DNA from: an uncultured Fusibacter sp.
Lineage (GTDB): Bacteria > Bacillota > Clostridia > Peptostreptococcales > Acidaminobacteraceae
Direction of reading: 5' to 3'
Assembly (NCBI GenBank): GCA_937958285.1
Contig: CALFXQ010000259.1
Location: 1 to 24,645, forward strand
DNA: 24,645 nucleotides
Shown here: positions 14,910 through 22,256 of the stretch, piece after piece
How positions within the stretch are numbered: position 1 is the stretch's first letter
Layout: every line of letters begins with the position of its first letter
Made by a program: the position numbers and the translations under genes
Notes under the pieces: generated by a model
The model's database searches: none
What the model was told of the DNA's origin: nothing
Seen by the model: only the letters and a program-made list of their open reading frames with translations

Positions 14910-16112
14910 CTATCCTTTTCTCAATCTTGGGTCAAGTGCATCGCGAAGGCCATCGCCTAAGAAATTAAAGGCGAGCATTGTGATTGCGATTGCCAGTGCT
15001 GGGAAAAACAATTGATAGGGGTAGGTGATTAAACCCGGAAGTGCGTTGTTTGCCAGTGTTCCCCATGAAGCTTGCGGTGCAGATACACCGAGTCCAACAA
15101 AACTAAGAAATGCCTCTGTAAAAACTGCTGTGGGGATCATCATGGTCATTGACACGATAATTGGTCCCATTGCATTGGGAATAAGATGTCTAAAGATAAT
15201 TTTGATCTTTGGAACACCTATTACCCGTGCAGCCAACACAAATTCTTGTTCTTTTAATGAGAGCATCTGACCACGCACAAGTCGCGCCATCGAAACCCAG
15301 TAGACTGAACTCAAAGCGATGATGATGTTTCCTAACCCATCACTTTTTGGTATCCATACCATCAATAAAATAACATAGAGCATCAGTGGAATAGAATTGA
15401 TAATATCGACCACACGCATCATGGCTTCATCGACTTTACCACCTTCGTAGCCTGAGACCGACCCGTATACAACGCCAATCAGCAAGTTGACAACCGTTGC
15501 AATAACTGCCACAAGCAATGAGATTCGGGCGCCGTACATAACACGCGTTAAAATATCTCTACCTAGATCGTCTGTTCCGAATATATTTGTTTTGTTAAAT
15601 ACTTTACCTGTTGGATACTTAAATACGACACCCTTATGCTCAATTGTAAAATCGTAATCATATCCTTGTTTGTCTTTTAAGAGGTTATACGAGAAGTCTA
15701 AAATTACTTCTTCACCTGTCGCATCGTCGATTACATAGTAATAAAGCTTGTTGACCACATCTTTTTTCTTTTTATTTTGATCAAGGCGCTTCAAAATTTC
15801 ACCTTTATCGGATACTAAGAACATATTGTAGTCTTCAGAAAGATGAAGATTTATACCATCTGCCACGGTGAAGATTTCTAATCGCGGCGGAAGATTTTTA
15901 AAGTCGTTATTTTGATCTGAATAGGAGTACTTGCTGAGCATTGGCCCAAATACACCAAAGAAGACAATGATTGCGATGACTACGACACCAAACATTGCAG
16001 GCTTATGCTTTTTTAATCTTCTCCAAGCATCTTGCCAGTACGTTAAACTGGGTCTTGAAACCTCGGCATCTTCAAATTTTGATTCTAAAAACCGAAAGCG
16101 ATTATCAGCCAT
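14910..16112 (-). CDS. oppC: Oligopeptide ABC transporter permease OppC with an inserted extracytoplasmic domain
   Basis: Membrane permease of the peptide importer, 400 residues against about 300 usual. The N-terminal OppC motif (TYWQDAWRRLKKHKPAMFG) and membrane segment 1 (about 40-58) are normal, as is the core from IFGTDDLGRDILTRVMYGAR at about residue 177 on, including the EAA-type loop ARVIGVPKIKIIFRHLIPNA. Between them, residues about 80-175 form an extra segment of some 95 residues on the outer face, rich in charged and aromatic residues (KGEILKRLDQNKKKK, NKLYYYVIDDATGEE). It is in frame with continuous coding, so not an artefact of a frameshift. It may contact OppA or the cell wall, which is inference. 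Six bases separate it from oppB and from oppD. Confidence 0.92.
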   Translation of the reverse strand: MADNRFRFLESKFEDAEVSRPSLTYWQDAWRRLKKHKPAMFGVVVIAIIVFFGVFGPMLSKYSYSDQNNDFKNLPPRLEIFTVADGINLHLSEDYNMFLVSDKGEILKRLDQNKKKKDVVNKLYYYVIDDATGEEVILDFSYNLLKDKQGYDYDFTIEHKGVVFKYPTGKVFNKTNIFGTDDLGRDILTRVMYGARISLLVAVIATVVNLLIGVVYGSVSGYEGGKVDEAMMRVVDIINSIPLMLYVILLMVWIPKSDGLGNIIIALSSVYWVSMARLVRGQMLSLKEQEFVLAARVIGVPKIKIIFRHLIPNAMGPIIVSMTMMIPTAVFTEAFLSFVGLGVSAPQASWGTLANNALPGLITYPYQLFFPALAIAITMLAFNFLGDGLRDALDPRLRKG

Positions 16113-16118
16113 GCCGCG

Positions 16119-17051
16119 CTACTCCTTTCCAAGACGGATACGTGGATCGATGAAGCCATATGCAATATCGACCAACAAAATCGTAACAATGTAGAATGCC
16201 GAATAGAGAATTGTCATGCCCATAATTGTCGTGTAATCGCGATTGCCTACACTGACAACGAAATAGCGACCCATCCCTGGAATGGCAAATATTTTTTCGA
16301 CCACAAATGAACCTGTCAACAGCGCTGCAATCATTGGACCGATATAAGTTACAACTGGTATCAGTGCATTCTTAACTGCATGCTTGGCGATTACTTTAAA
16401 TTCGCTTATGCCATTTGCACGCGCTGTTCTTATATAGTCTTGACGAAGCACTTCTAGCATGCTCGATCTAGTCAATCGCGATACAAAGGATAATGAATAA
16501 CCCGCCAGTGCGACAACAGGTCCGATGTAACCTCTTGGATCCTCAAGACCGAAGGTTGGAATCCAACCTAACTTACCCGCAAAGAAGTAAATGATTAAGG
16601 TGGCCACAACAAAACTCGGTATTGTAACCCCTAAGGTTGCCATAAACATAACCGCATAGTCAATGGGCTTATTCTGCTTTAAGGCCGATATAATTCCCAG
16701 TGGTATGCCCAGCAGAATAATCACGATGCTGGCATAAAGACCGATTTTTAACGATGCATCTTTGCCTGAATCGATTAATTGATTGACACTTGTGCCAATA
16801 ATCGAGAAGGAAGGACCAAAGTCAAATTTAATAAATAAGCGATACATGTAATCTACATACTGTTCGTGAAGTGGTGCATCCAAATTGTATTTCTCGTTAA
16901 GCGATTTTAAAATCTCGGCAGGTACAGCCTTTTCTCTCGAAAAAGGACCGCCTGGTATGGAATGCATCATTAAGAATGTAACTGTCGCGATAAGAACTAT
17001 CGTGAGTAACGATGATACAACCCTCCGTACATAATAAGAGATACTTCCCAC
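16119..17051 (-). CDS. oppB: Oligopeptide ABC transporter permease OppB
   Basis: First gene of the opp operon, 310 residues, integral membrane permease that pairs with OppC. Family features: SLLTIVLIATVTFLMMHSIPGGPF in the first segment, the LDAPLHEQYVDYMYRLFIKFDFG region, EVLRQDYIRTARANGISEFK followed by the HAVKNALIPVVTYIG coupling loop, and the C-terminal AIPGMGRYFVVSVGNRDY. I use the GTG at 17051 because AAAGGAG lies 7 bases before it; a TTG at 17057 would be only 2 bases from that site. A 160-base untranslated leader and a promoter with a CodY-like box precede it. Identification secure; GTG start likely. Confidence 0.93.
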   Translation of the reverse strand: MGSISYYVRRVVSSLLTIVLIATVTFLMMHSIPGGPFSREKAVPAEILKSLNEKYNLDAPLHEQYVDYMYRLFIKFDFGPSFSIIGTSVNQLIDSGKDASLKIGLYASIVIILLGIPLGIISALKQNKPIDYAVMFMATLGVTIPSFVVATLIIYFFAGKLGWIPTFGLEDPRGYIGPVVALAGYSLSFVSRLTRSSMLEVLRQDYIRTARANGISEFKVIAKHAVKNALIPVVTYIGPMIAALLTGSFVVEKIFAIPGMGRYFVVSVGNRDYTTIMGMTILYSAFYIVTILLVDIAYGFIDPRIRLGKE

Positions 17052-17220
17052 AATCAATCTCCTTTCAGTCTTTTTTTCGCCTTCCCCTAACTGCGAAACT
17101 TCTGAAGGTCATTAAAAAAACACCCGATGATTGGAAAGGATTAAAGTTCATTTATTCCACACATCGCATGCCTGTCTTTTGCACATCTCTATAGTTAATG
17201 CGCCTTCTGAATCTAAAATC

Positions 17221-17249
17221 ATCATAGCCTTAATTTCTGAAAATTGCAA
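17221..17249 (-). promoter_or_regulatory. Promoter of the opp operon
   Basis: On the minus strand TTGCAA (17249-17244), a 17-base spacer and TATGAT (17226-17221) make a good vegetative promoter 170 bases before the oppB start. Confidence 0.7.
17231..17245. promoter_or_regulatory. CodY-like box inside the opp promoter
   Basis: TAATTTCTGAAAATT matches the CodY consensus AATTTTCWGAAAATT at 13 of 15 positions. It lies between -35 and -10, touching the -35, so a bound repressor would block polymerase. opp operons are well-known CodY targets in Firmicutes. The CodY gene itself is not in the window. Confidence 0.65.
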
Positions 17250-17264
17250 TTCATTTCGCATTGT

Positions 17265-17278
17265 TAACAATATTGTTA
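17265..17278. repeat. 14-base perfect palindrome upstream of the opp promoter
   Basis: TAACAATATTGTTA is a perfect palindrome starting 16 bases upstream of the opp -35, nested with a second one, ATTGTTAACAAT (17260-17271). Position suits an activator or second repressor; no regulator is identified. Confidence 0.5.
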
Positions 17279-17330
17279 TCTATCTTGACAGGAACGGTAT
17301 ATGTTACAACAATGTAGAATGAACATGTCT

Positions 17331-17365
17331 AGAATTTAATAAAAGAGACCCATTTTCTGGGTCTC
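17331..17365 (-). terminator. Terminator of the rlmA-lipoprotein-cyclase operon
   Basis: GAGACCCA (17345-17352) pairs with TGGGTCTC (17358-17365) around TTTTC. On the minus strand it is followed by TTTTATT, ending the transcript about 50 bases after the cyclase stop. Confidence 0.75.
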
Positions 17366-17413
17366 GTTCACTATTGTAAATAATATTCACTTTTCATATC
17401 TTGTACTACAAAT

Positions 17414-19018
17414 TCAACCACTTACAAGTCGATTTCGCCCCTCGCGTTTTGCCAGATACAACAAATCATCAACACGCTTTAGGAGCATCGCTTCTGTTTC
17501 GCCATGATAGGCAACAACACCTCCGCTTATTGTAATCTTGAGACCCTCAATATCGAAGGTCTCAGACATCACGGCGATGCGAATACGCTCGCAAATCTGC
17601 ATTGCACTTACCAAGGTAGCTTCAGTGAAGATGATAATAAACTCTTCACCTCCATATCGGGCGACTATATCGGAAGTTCTCACCTCGCGCTTTAAAAGCC
17701 TCGAAAACTGCTTCAGTACGGTGTCGCCTGCTAAGTGTCCATATTGATCGTTTACATTCTTAAAAAAATCGATATCTAGCAAACACAGCGAAAAGTTCTT
17801 GCCATAGCGCTTAGACTCATCAATTTTTTGTGTAAGTGCCTCCATAAAATAGGCACGATTGTTTATACCGGTGAGGATATCTGTCAGTGCTAATTTGGCG
17901 AATTTCTCCTTTTCGGAGGCCAATATATCATTTAGTTCGCCAAGCCTCGCATTCGCCTTTGTCAATTCATAGGTCTTGACTTTGACGAGATGTTCGAGCT
18001 GATTACTATATGTTTTTATCGACAAGTTAGACATTCTAAGTGCTTCGGCCATTTTATTCACATTGTTGGCCAACCATGATAGTTCGTCGTTGCCTGGAAG
18101 CTGAACCGTTTCGCCATAGTCGCCGCCAGCGATACGTTCTGTGCTCTCCATAAGTACATTGACGCCGGTTCCGATTCGCCTTGACAATCTAAACACCAAT
18201 AGTATTACAACGACTAGGCTCACCACCATCACAGATAAGTAAATAATCTGCAGATTTTTAATCAGCTGATTTGAATATGCTTGTTCAGACAATCGAATGC
18301 GCGTCAATCGCTCATACAGCCCTTTGAGTTCTTGATCTATAGAATACAATAAGGCTTGGTTTTTTAGGTTGATTTGGTCTACAGAGTCTATAAGTTCTAA
18401 AATTTCAGCTGAAAGCACTGATAAGCGCCTCCCAAAAATTTGCATTTCGAAAGGTGTTTCAGCTGCCATTAGGCTTTTTCCAATGCGTGCGAGTTGCGTA
18501 AGTGAAGGATCATCTGCTGGTGTCAAAGTATGCTTGCGACTTAAAAAATCGACTGCCAAAATCAACACTTCTTGAGGTGCATTAGGTGGTTTATTGATCA
18601 ATACATCGTTGAGTTCTTTGATCTTTATCTCTCTATTTTCGACCAGTGCATGATATTGATCATTTGTACTAATAAAGCTTTTTAGGCCTTTTTCATAAGA
18701 GACATAAAAATCAGATACCTCTTCTACTAACTTCTCGTTGCCAGACTTGAGCCTCTCTTTTTGTAGAAGTCCCGTTTCACTTTTTAAAGCCTGCAAAGAT
18801 GTCTCAATAATCCCAATGTAGCGCCGTGCATTTAAGTCTAGATAGGTCTCTTGCGCGCGACGAATCTCTTCGATTTGCTCCGTCATCCGGTTGATTTGAA
18901 TCATATTCACATTCACATCTGCGATGCGATTATAGACCCATGTTTGAAAATAGGCAAAGCCCAATAAAAGTGCTAAAACAGATATAAATGCTATGATCAA
19001 GCGTCGTCTTATCGTCAT
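17414..19018 (-). CDS. Membrane diguanylate cyclase (GGDEF) with extracytoplasmic sensor region and HAMP
   Basis: Makes cyclic di-GMP from two GTP. 534 residues: membrane segment 1 (about 7-27), a mainly helical extracytoplasmic region of about 230 residues that looks like a four-helix-bundle sensor, membrane segment 2 (about 262-282), a HAMP linker with the typical ERIAGGDYGETV, a short coiled coil, then the GGDEF domain from about 375 (LALTDILTGINNRAYFMEAL). The active site RYGGEEF (454-460) is intact and the product-inhibition I-site RTSD (447-450) stands the usual five residues before it, so it should be active and feedback-regulated. ATG at 19018 has GGAG six bases upstream. It follows the orphan binding lipoprotein by 26 bases, hinting that the lipoprotein feeds this sensor. 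Catalytic call firm; ligand unknown. Confidence 0.92.
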   Translation of the reverse strand: MTIRRRLIIAFISVLALLLGFAYFQTWVYNRIADVNVNMIQINRMTEQIEEIRRAQETYLDLNARRYIGIIETSLQALKSETGLLQKERLKSGNEKLVEEVSDFYVSYEKGLKSFISTNDQYHALVENREIKIKELNDVLINKPPNAPQEVLILAVDFLSRKHTLTPADDPSLTQLARIGKSLMAAETPFEMQIFGRRLSVLSAEILELIDSVDQINLKNQALLYSIDQELKGLYERLTRIRLSEQAYSNQLIKNLQIIYLSVMVVSLVVVILLVFRLSRRIGTGVNVLMESTERIAGGDYGETVQLPGNDELSWLANNVNKMAEALRMSNLSIKTYSNQLEHLVKVKTYELTKANARLGELNDILASEKEKFAKLALTDILTGINNRAYFMEALTQKIDESKRYGKNFSLCLLDIDFFKNVNDQYGHLAGDTVLKQFSRLLKREVRTSDIVARYGGEEFIIIFTEATLVSAMQICERIRIAVMSETFDIEGLKITISGGVVAYHGETEAMLLKRVDDLLYLAKREGRNRLVSG

Positions 19019-19044
19019 TTAATACTCCATGGCATTGTGACATT

Positions 19045-20322
19045 CTACAGATTTTCTTTGAGCTTTGAATCCATATGTTTGAGTAACTCCCGGTAGGACT
19101 TTGGAAAAACCAAAAAGTCTGAGAACAGCTGCAAACCTAATTTTGCCGCATCTGGGGATGTGGCTAAATCGTAATTGAATGCCCAAGCAGAAGCCTTTTG
19201 AATCGAAGGTAAAATTTTGAGCTGCAATGGTCCATATATCTTAGTATCTACCTGCAATGATGGACTTAGTGCACCACTGCCAATCGCCATTGCCTTTTGG
19301 CTCTCGGGTCTGGCCAAAAATGCGATGGCAGACATTGCCCCCTTTGCATTAACAGAATTTTTGGGAACAATTATGCCGTCAACAGGACCTAGCGCGACAA
19401 AGGGCACCTCTTTATTGATAACGGGAAAATCAAAATAGCCAAAATCCCTATCTGCTACCATACTGTACTCGCTTTCGAGGGTGCTGATTGCCCATGTGCC
19501 CATTAGCGTCATGCCAACCTCGCCCTTCGATAGCCCCTCTAGTGGCCACTGGTGCCATTCTTGACTATTTGGATCTTCACTAAAGTAATTACTGTCTATT
19601 AATTGCTTCCATTGCTCAAATACAGATATGATTTCAGGACTCGAATAATCGAGGGAACCCTCCATTAAAGCTTCTCTTACTTCTATCGGATAACTGCGAA
19701 GTAGCAGGTAGTCAAACCAGAACTGTGCCGGCCACTGACTCTTACTGCCTAGACCAATTGGGGTTACACCATCCTGCTTAAGCACCTCACACACATTCAT
19801 AAACGCTGCCCAATCTTTAGGCACCTCTAGATTCAGGCGATCGAACACCTCTTTGTTATAAAAAAACGCCACATAGTGTTGCGTAATGGGCAGTAAATAA
19901 TACTTTCCATCAATTTTACAAGCATCTTCGACAATGGATTTTGAGAACACTGCATCGAGTTCTTCCGTCTTCCAAATCTCATCGAGAGGCTCAAGCTGAT
20001 CTGCAATCGCTTTAGTGCGCAAACCTGCCCAATAGGAATATAGCTCAGGGGGATTGTTGTCTTTTAAGGCCTTGATAATACTCGTTTTAAAAGCCTCGTG
20101 GTCAATTGGAATGGCATTTAACACATAATCGTCTTGCTCTTGATTAAAGCCACCGACTAATGCATCAATGCCCCCGCTAAACTCCCCAGAGAAATAATGC
20201 AACAGGGTCAAGCTCTCTTTTGCTTTAATTGTTGGTACTTTTGTCTGTGCACACGATGACAAAAGCAACAGAACGAGGAGGAGAGAAAATACCACCACAA
20301 ATTGCCTGTACTTAAACACCAT
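19045..20322 (-). CDS. Orphan extracellular solute-binding lipoprotein (SBP_bac_1, sugar type)
   Basis: 425 residues with a signal peptide and lipobox LSSC (Cys24), so it should be tethered to the outer membrane face. The body reads as a family 1 binding protein: LTLLHYFSGEFSGGIDALVGGFN, YYLLPITQHYVAFFYNKEVF, LNLEVPKDWAAFMNVCEVL, EGLSKGEVGMTLMGTWAIS and GVTPIGLGSKSQWP. The ATG at 20322 follows AAGGAGG by six bases and is one base past the rlmA stop, so translation is probably coupled; an 18-residue longer reading lies inside rlmA and is rejected. No sugar permease or ATPase is nearby. Instead a membrane diguanylate cyclase follows after 26 bases, suggesting a sensing role. Family call firm; sensing role inferred. 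Confidence 0.88.
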   Translation of the reverse strand: MVFKYRQFVVVFSLLLVLLLLSSCAQTKVPTIKAKESLTLLHYFSGEFSGGIDALVGGFNQEQDDYVLNAIPIDHEAFKTSIIKALKDNNPPELYSYWAGLRTKAIADQLEPLDEIWKTEELDAVFSKSIVEDACKIDGKYYLLPITQHYVAFFYNKEVFDRLNLEVPKDWAAFMNVCEVLKQDGVTPIGLGSKSQWPAQFWFDYLLLRSYPIEVREALMEGSLDYSSPEIISVFEQWKQLIDSNYFSEDPNSQEWHQWPLEGLSKGEVGMTLMGTWAISTLESEYSMVADRDFGYFDFPVINKEVPFVALGPVDGIIVPKNSVNAKGAMSAIAFLARPESQKAMAIGSGALSPSLQVDTKIYGPLQLKILPSIQKASAWAFNYDLATSPDAAKLGLQLFSDFLVFPKSYRELLKHMDSKLKENL

Positions 20323-20323
20323 A

Positions 20324-21184
20324 CTACGCCTCCTTCTGATAAACCACGATGCCCATTGAAATGCGCATCTCCCCATATGACTGCGCGATTAATTCACTTC
20401 TTCTGGTCTCTGAAACGCGCCAATAGTGGGGGGTCATTTGTAACAAATCCACAATTGCCTCCTGAGCTAATGGCACACAATAATTAATCTTTTCCGACTT
20501 AATCAGCGTAAATCCTGGAGGTGCATTGAGATACTTCAAATAGTCTTTTTCTTTAGTTGAGCCATTATAAATCTTTTGCTTAAGTACCTCTAAGTGATCT
20601 TCAAAGGGATATACTTGAATAAAAAAACCTTTTTTTGCCAACACTCTGGCGCATGCATCCACTGAAACGGGACTAAAGACACTCAATAGACAATCGAGGG
20701 ATTCATTGGGAAAGGGCAGTATAAAGTTATTGCCCACTAGCCAATTTTGATCTGACGAACTTCTTGCTGCCATTTTTACAGCCTCTTTTGAAATATCGAT
20801 TCCCCAATAGATTATGTCTGAACTAGCATGAACTTCGCTTAAATACTTTTTTATATAACGCAAATAGTAGCCTTCTCCACATCCAATGTCTAGTAGAGAA
20901 TGAATGTTTCTCAAGGCATGGTCTGTGCAAAGTGATTCGATGATTTGTGAAATTTTATCTGCCACAGGTTTATAGTGGCCTGCCTCTAAAAAGCGACGTC
21001 TTGCTTGCAACATCTCTTTGCTATCACCAGGCTGTCTACTGTTTTTTTGATGGCTCAACAATAGATTTAGATAGCCTTCCTTCGCTTCGTCAAAGTGATG
21101 ATTTAGCGCACAAGCAATATGCTTTTGACCACGTATATAGCGCATTGAATTGCCACAGGTAGGACATATTAATGACGATTCCAT
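20324..21184 (-). CDS. rlmA: 23S rRNA (guanine-N1-)methyltransferase, RlmA/TlrB family
   Basis: SAM-dependent methylase that modifies G745 (RlmA-I) or G748 (RlmA-II/TlrB) in 23S rRNA hairpin 35; the latter form affects tylosin resistance. 286 residues. N-terminal zinc site: Cys7, Cys10, Cys25 and His29 in CPTC and CALNHHFDEAKEGYLNLL, the family signature. SAM loop LLDIGCGEGYYLRYI near residue 97, then YWGIDISKEA and a later SVFSPVSVD that fits the substrate motif. ATG at 21184 follows GGAG four bases upstream. It heads a minus-strand operon with the orphan lipoprotein and the diguanylate cyclase. A hexanucleotide repeat lies just upstream. Family firm; which guanine is modified is not decided. 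Confidence 0.85.
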   Translation of the reverse strand: MESSLICPTCGNSMRYIRGQKHIACALNHHFDEAKEGYLNLLLSHQKNSRQPGDSKEMLQARRRFLEAGHYKPVADKISQIIESLCTDHALRNIHSLLDIGCGEGYYLRYIKKYLSEVHASSDIIYWGIDISKEAVKMAARSSSDQNWLVGNNFILPFPNESLDCLLSVFSPVSVDACARVLAKKGFFIQVYPFEDHLEVLKQKIYNGSTKEKDYLKYLNAPPGFTLIKSEKINYCVPLAQEAIVDLLQMTPHYWRVSETRRSELIAQSYGEMRISMGIVVYQKEA

Positions 21185-21191
21185 AAGACTC

Positions 21192-21239
21192 CATTCTCAT
21201 TCTCATTTTCATTTTCATTTTCATTTTCATTTTCATTCT
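21192..21239 (-). repeat. Hexanucleotide tandem repeat in the rlmA leader
   Basis: Eight perfect-length 6-base units on the plus strand: CATTCT twice, CATTTT five times, CATTCT once. They end 8 bases before the rlmA start. Because the unit is 6 bases, slippage would not shift a frame but would move the spacing between promoter and ribosome site. On the minus strand each unit contains ATGA, giving a run of out-of-frame ATGs ahead of rlmA. Confidence 0.85.
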
Positions 21240-21352
21240 CATCATGACTAAAATACAATACTAATAGTATACATGGGATATATGCGAATTGATATCCAAT
21301 TCTAAGGCGCATTAAACATCTTCACTATCATAGTGCCTTCACAGAACAAAAT

Positions 21353-21382
21353 AAAACCGCAAAGCTAAATGTTTGCGGTTTT
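21353..21382 (-). terminator. Terminator overlapping the end of the second YdcZ gene
   Basis: AAAACCGCAAA (21353-21363) pairs with TTTGCGGTTTT (21372-21382). On the minus strand it is followed by TTTTATTTTG. The stem includes the last codons and stop of the gene ending at 21365, as with the response regulator gene. Confidence 0.8.
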
Positions 21383-21805
21383 ATACTGTATGATGTATTG
21401 ATCGAGTATAAGGGCGATTACAACGAGCATGGCGCCGACGATTCTAATTAGAGAGCCTATGCCAAACAACCAGTAGTCTAGCAATAATGCCACTGACATC
21501 TGTGTGACTACAATAATTGAGGTCGAATGAACCACAGGCAGACGATTTAATGTCAAGTTGGAAATTAACATCGCACCTAGTCCTAATAGTCCCGCAGAAT
21601 ACATCAGAGGTGGAACATCTAGAAATACTGTATAATCGAAGCGCTTCATACTTGCAAAGGCAAGTATACCCGCCATCAGTGTGCCTGTTAAGTAGTTGAG
21701 TAAGGTGCCCGGTAAAAGACCAAATCGCTTTGCAGCATTGTGATTGAGCATCTTCGAAACCACGATAGCCAACCCACCAAAAAACGCCAATATAACTGCT
21801 AACAC
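21365..21805 (-). CDS. YdcZ/DUF606-family half-size DMT transporter, second copy
   Basis: Small integral membrane protein of 146 residues with five membrane segments, half the size of a standard drug/metabolite transporter. LLNYLTGTLMAGILAF, GLGAMLISNLTLNRLPVV and DYWLFGIGSLIRIVGAMLVVIAL fit the DUF606 pattern. Start is a GTG at 21805 with GGAGG six bases upstream. It lies 12 bases after its partner gene, and such pairs probably assemble as antiparallel dimers. The last residues lie within the terminator stem. A Crp/Fnr-type regulator gene precedes the pair. Family call good; substrate unknown. Confidence 0.8.
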   Translation of the reverse strand: MLAVILAFFGGLAIVVSKMLNHNAAKRFGLLPGTLLNYLTGTLMAGILAFASMKRFDYTVFLDVPPLMYSAGLLGLGAMLISNLTLNRLPVVHSTSIIVVTQMSVALLLDYWLFGIGSLIRIVGAMLVVIALILDQYIIQYKTANI

Positions 21806-21817
21806 TTGCCACCTCCT

Positions 21818-22240
21818 CTAATATTTAAGCGTCATTAAAAGTATGCCACATAACAATACCGAAAGGCTTACAATACGATATCGGTTAAACGCAACGCGTT
21901 TTATATTGCCTATGCCCATGCCATCAATCCAAACACTCCCCAAGAGCTGTGCAAAAGTAGATAGCGCTACTGCTAAAGTTACGCCTAAAACACCAACTGC
22001 ATAAGCATCAATGGCTGCAAGCATCGCCCCGAGGCACCCTGCAAGAAAAAAAATCGGCGGAACCTTTCTTATATCTAGCGATTGCTTTCGAATCCACATG
22101 CTCACAAGTAAAACTGTCAACCCAATGGCATGAACGGCAAAACTCACTTCAAACACGCCTAAATGTTGGCCTAATGCGCCGTTAAAGGCAATCATCAGCG
22201 CAATCAAAACACCTATAGTCGATACTAAAACATAGGTCAT
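21818..22240 (-). CDS. YdcZ/DUF606-family half-size DMT transporter, first copy
   Basis: 140 residues, five predicted membrane segments. GVLIALMIAFNGALGQHLG at the start, GCLGAMLAAIDAYAVGVLGVT and TFAQLLGSVWIDGMG in the middle and RYRIVSLSVLLCGILLM at the end are the standard DUF606 landmarks. The ATG at 22240 follows GGAGG six bases upstream; a 26-residue longer reading runs into the regulator gene and is rejected. It starts 16 bases after the regulator stop and precedes its paralogue by 12 bases. The two copies differ clearly in sequence, consistent with a stable heterodimer. Substrate unknown. Confidence 0.82.
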   Translation of the reverse strand: MTYVLVSTIGVLIALMIAFNGALGQHLGVFEVSFAVHAIGLTVLLVSMWIRKQSLDIRKVPPIFFLAGCLGAMLAAIDAYAVGVLGVTLAVALSTFAQLLGSVWIDGMGIGNIKRVAFNRYRIVSLSVLLCGILLMTLKY

Positions 22241-22256
22241 AACTACCTCCAATTCC

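Larger units (their letters stand above)
17052..17413 (-). other. Intergenic region between oppB and the diguanylate cyclase gene
   Basis: No gene is supported on either strand; open frames here lack ribosome sites. The stretch holds the opp leader (about 17052-17214), the opp promoter with its CodY-like box, a 14-base palindrome and the terminator of the cyclase operon, each listed separately. Confidence 0.75.

Noticed and set aside
14910..16112. OppC insertion as an assembly error or intruding element
   Set aside because: Coding is continuous in one frame, composition matches the neighbours and no terminal repeats flank the extra segment.
17285..17320. Plus-strand promoter TTGACA (17285-17290) with TAGAAT (17315-17320)
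   Set aside because: The spacer is 24 bases and no plus-strand gene with a ribosome site follows.
17131..17322. Small plus-strand reading frames in the opp leader region
   Set aside because: No ribosome sites, no recognisable protein pattern, and they cover the opp promoter and CodY-like box.
21192..21239. Hexanucleotide repeat as a CRISPR array
   Set aside because: Units are contiguous 6-mers with no spacers.
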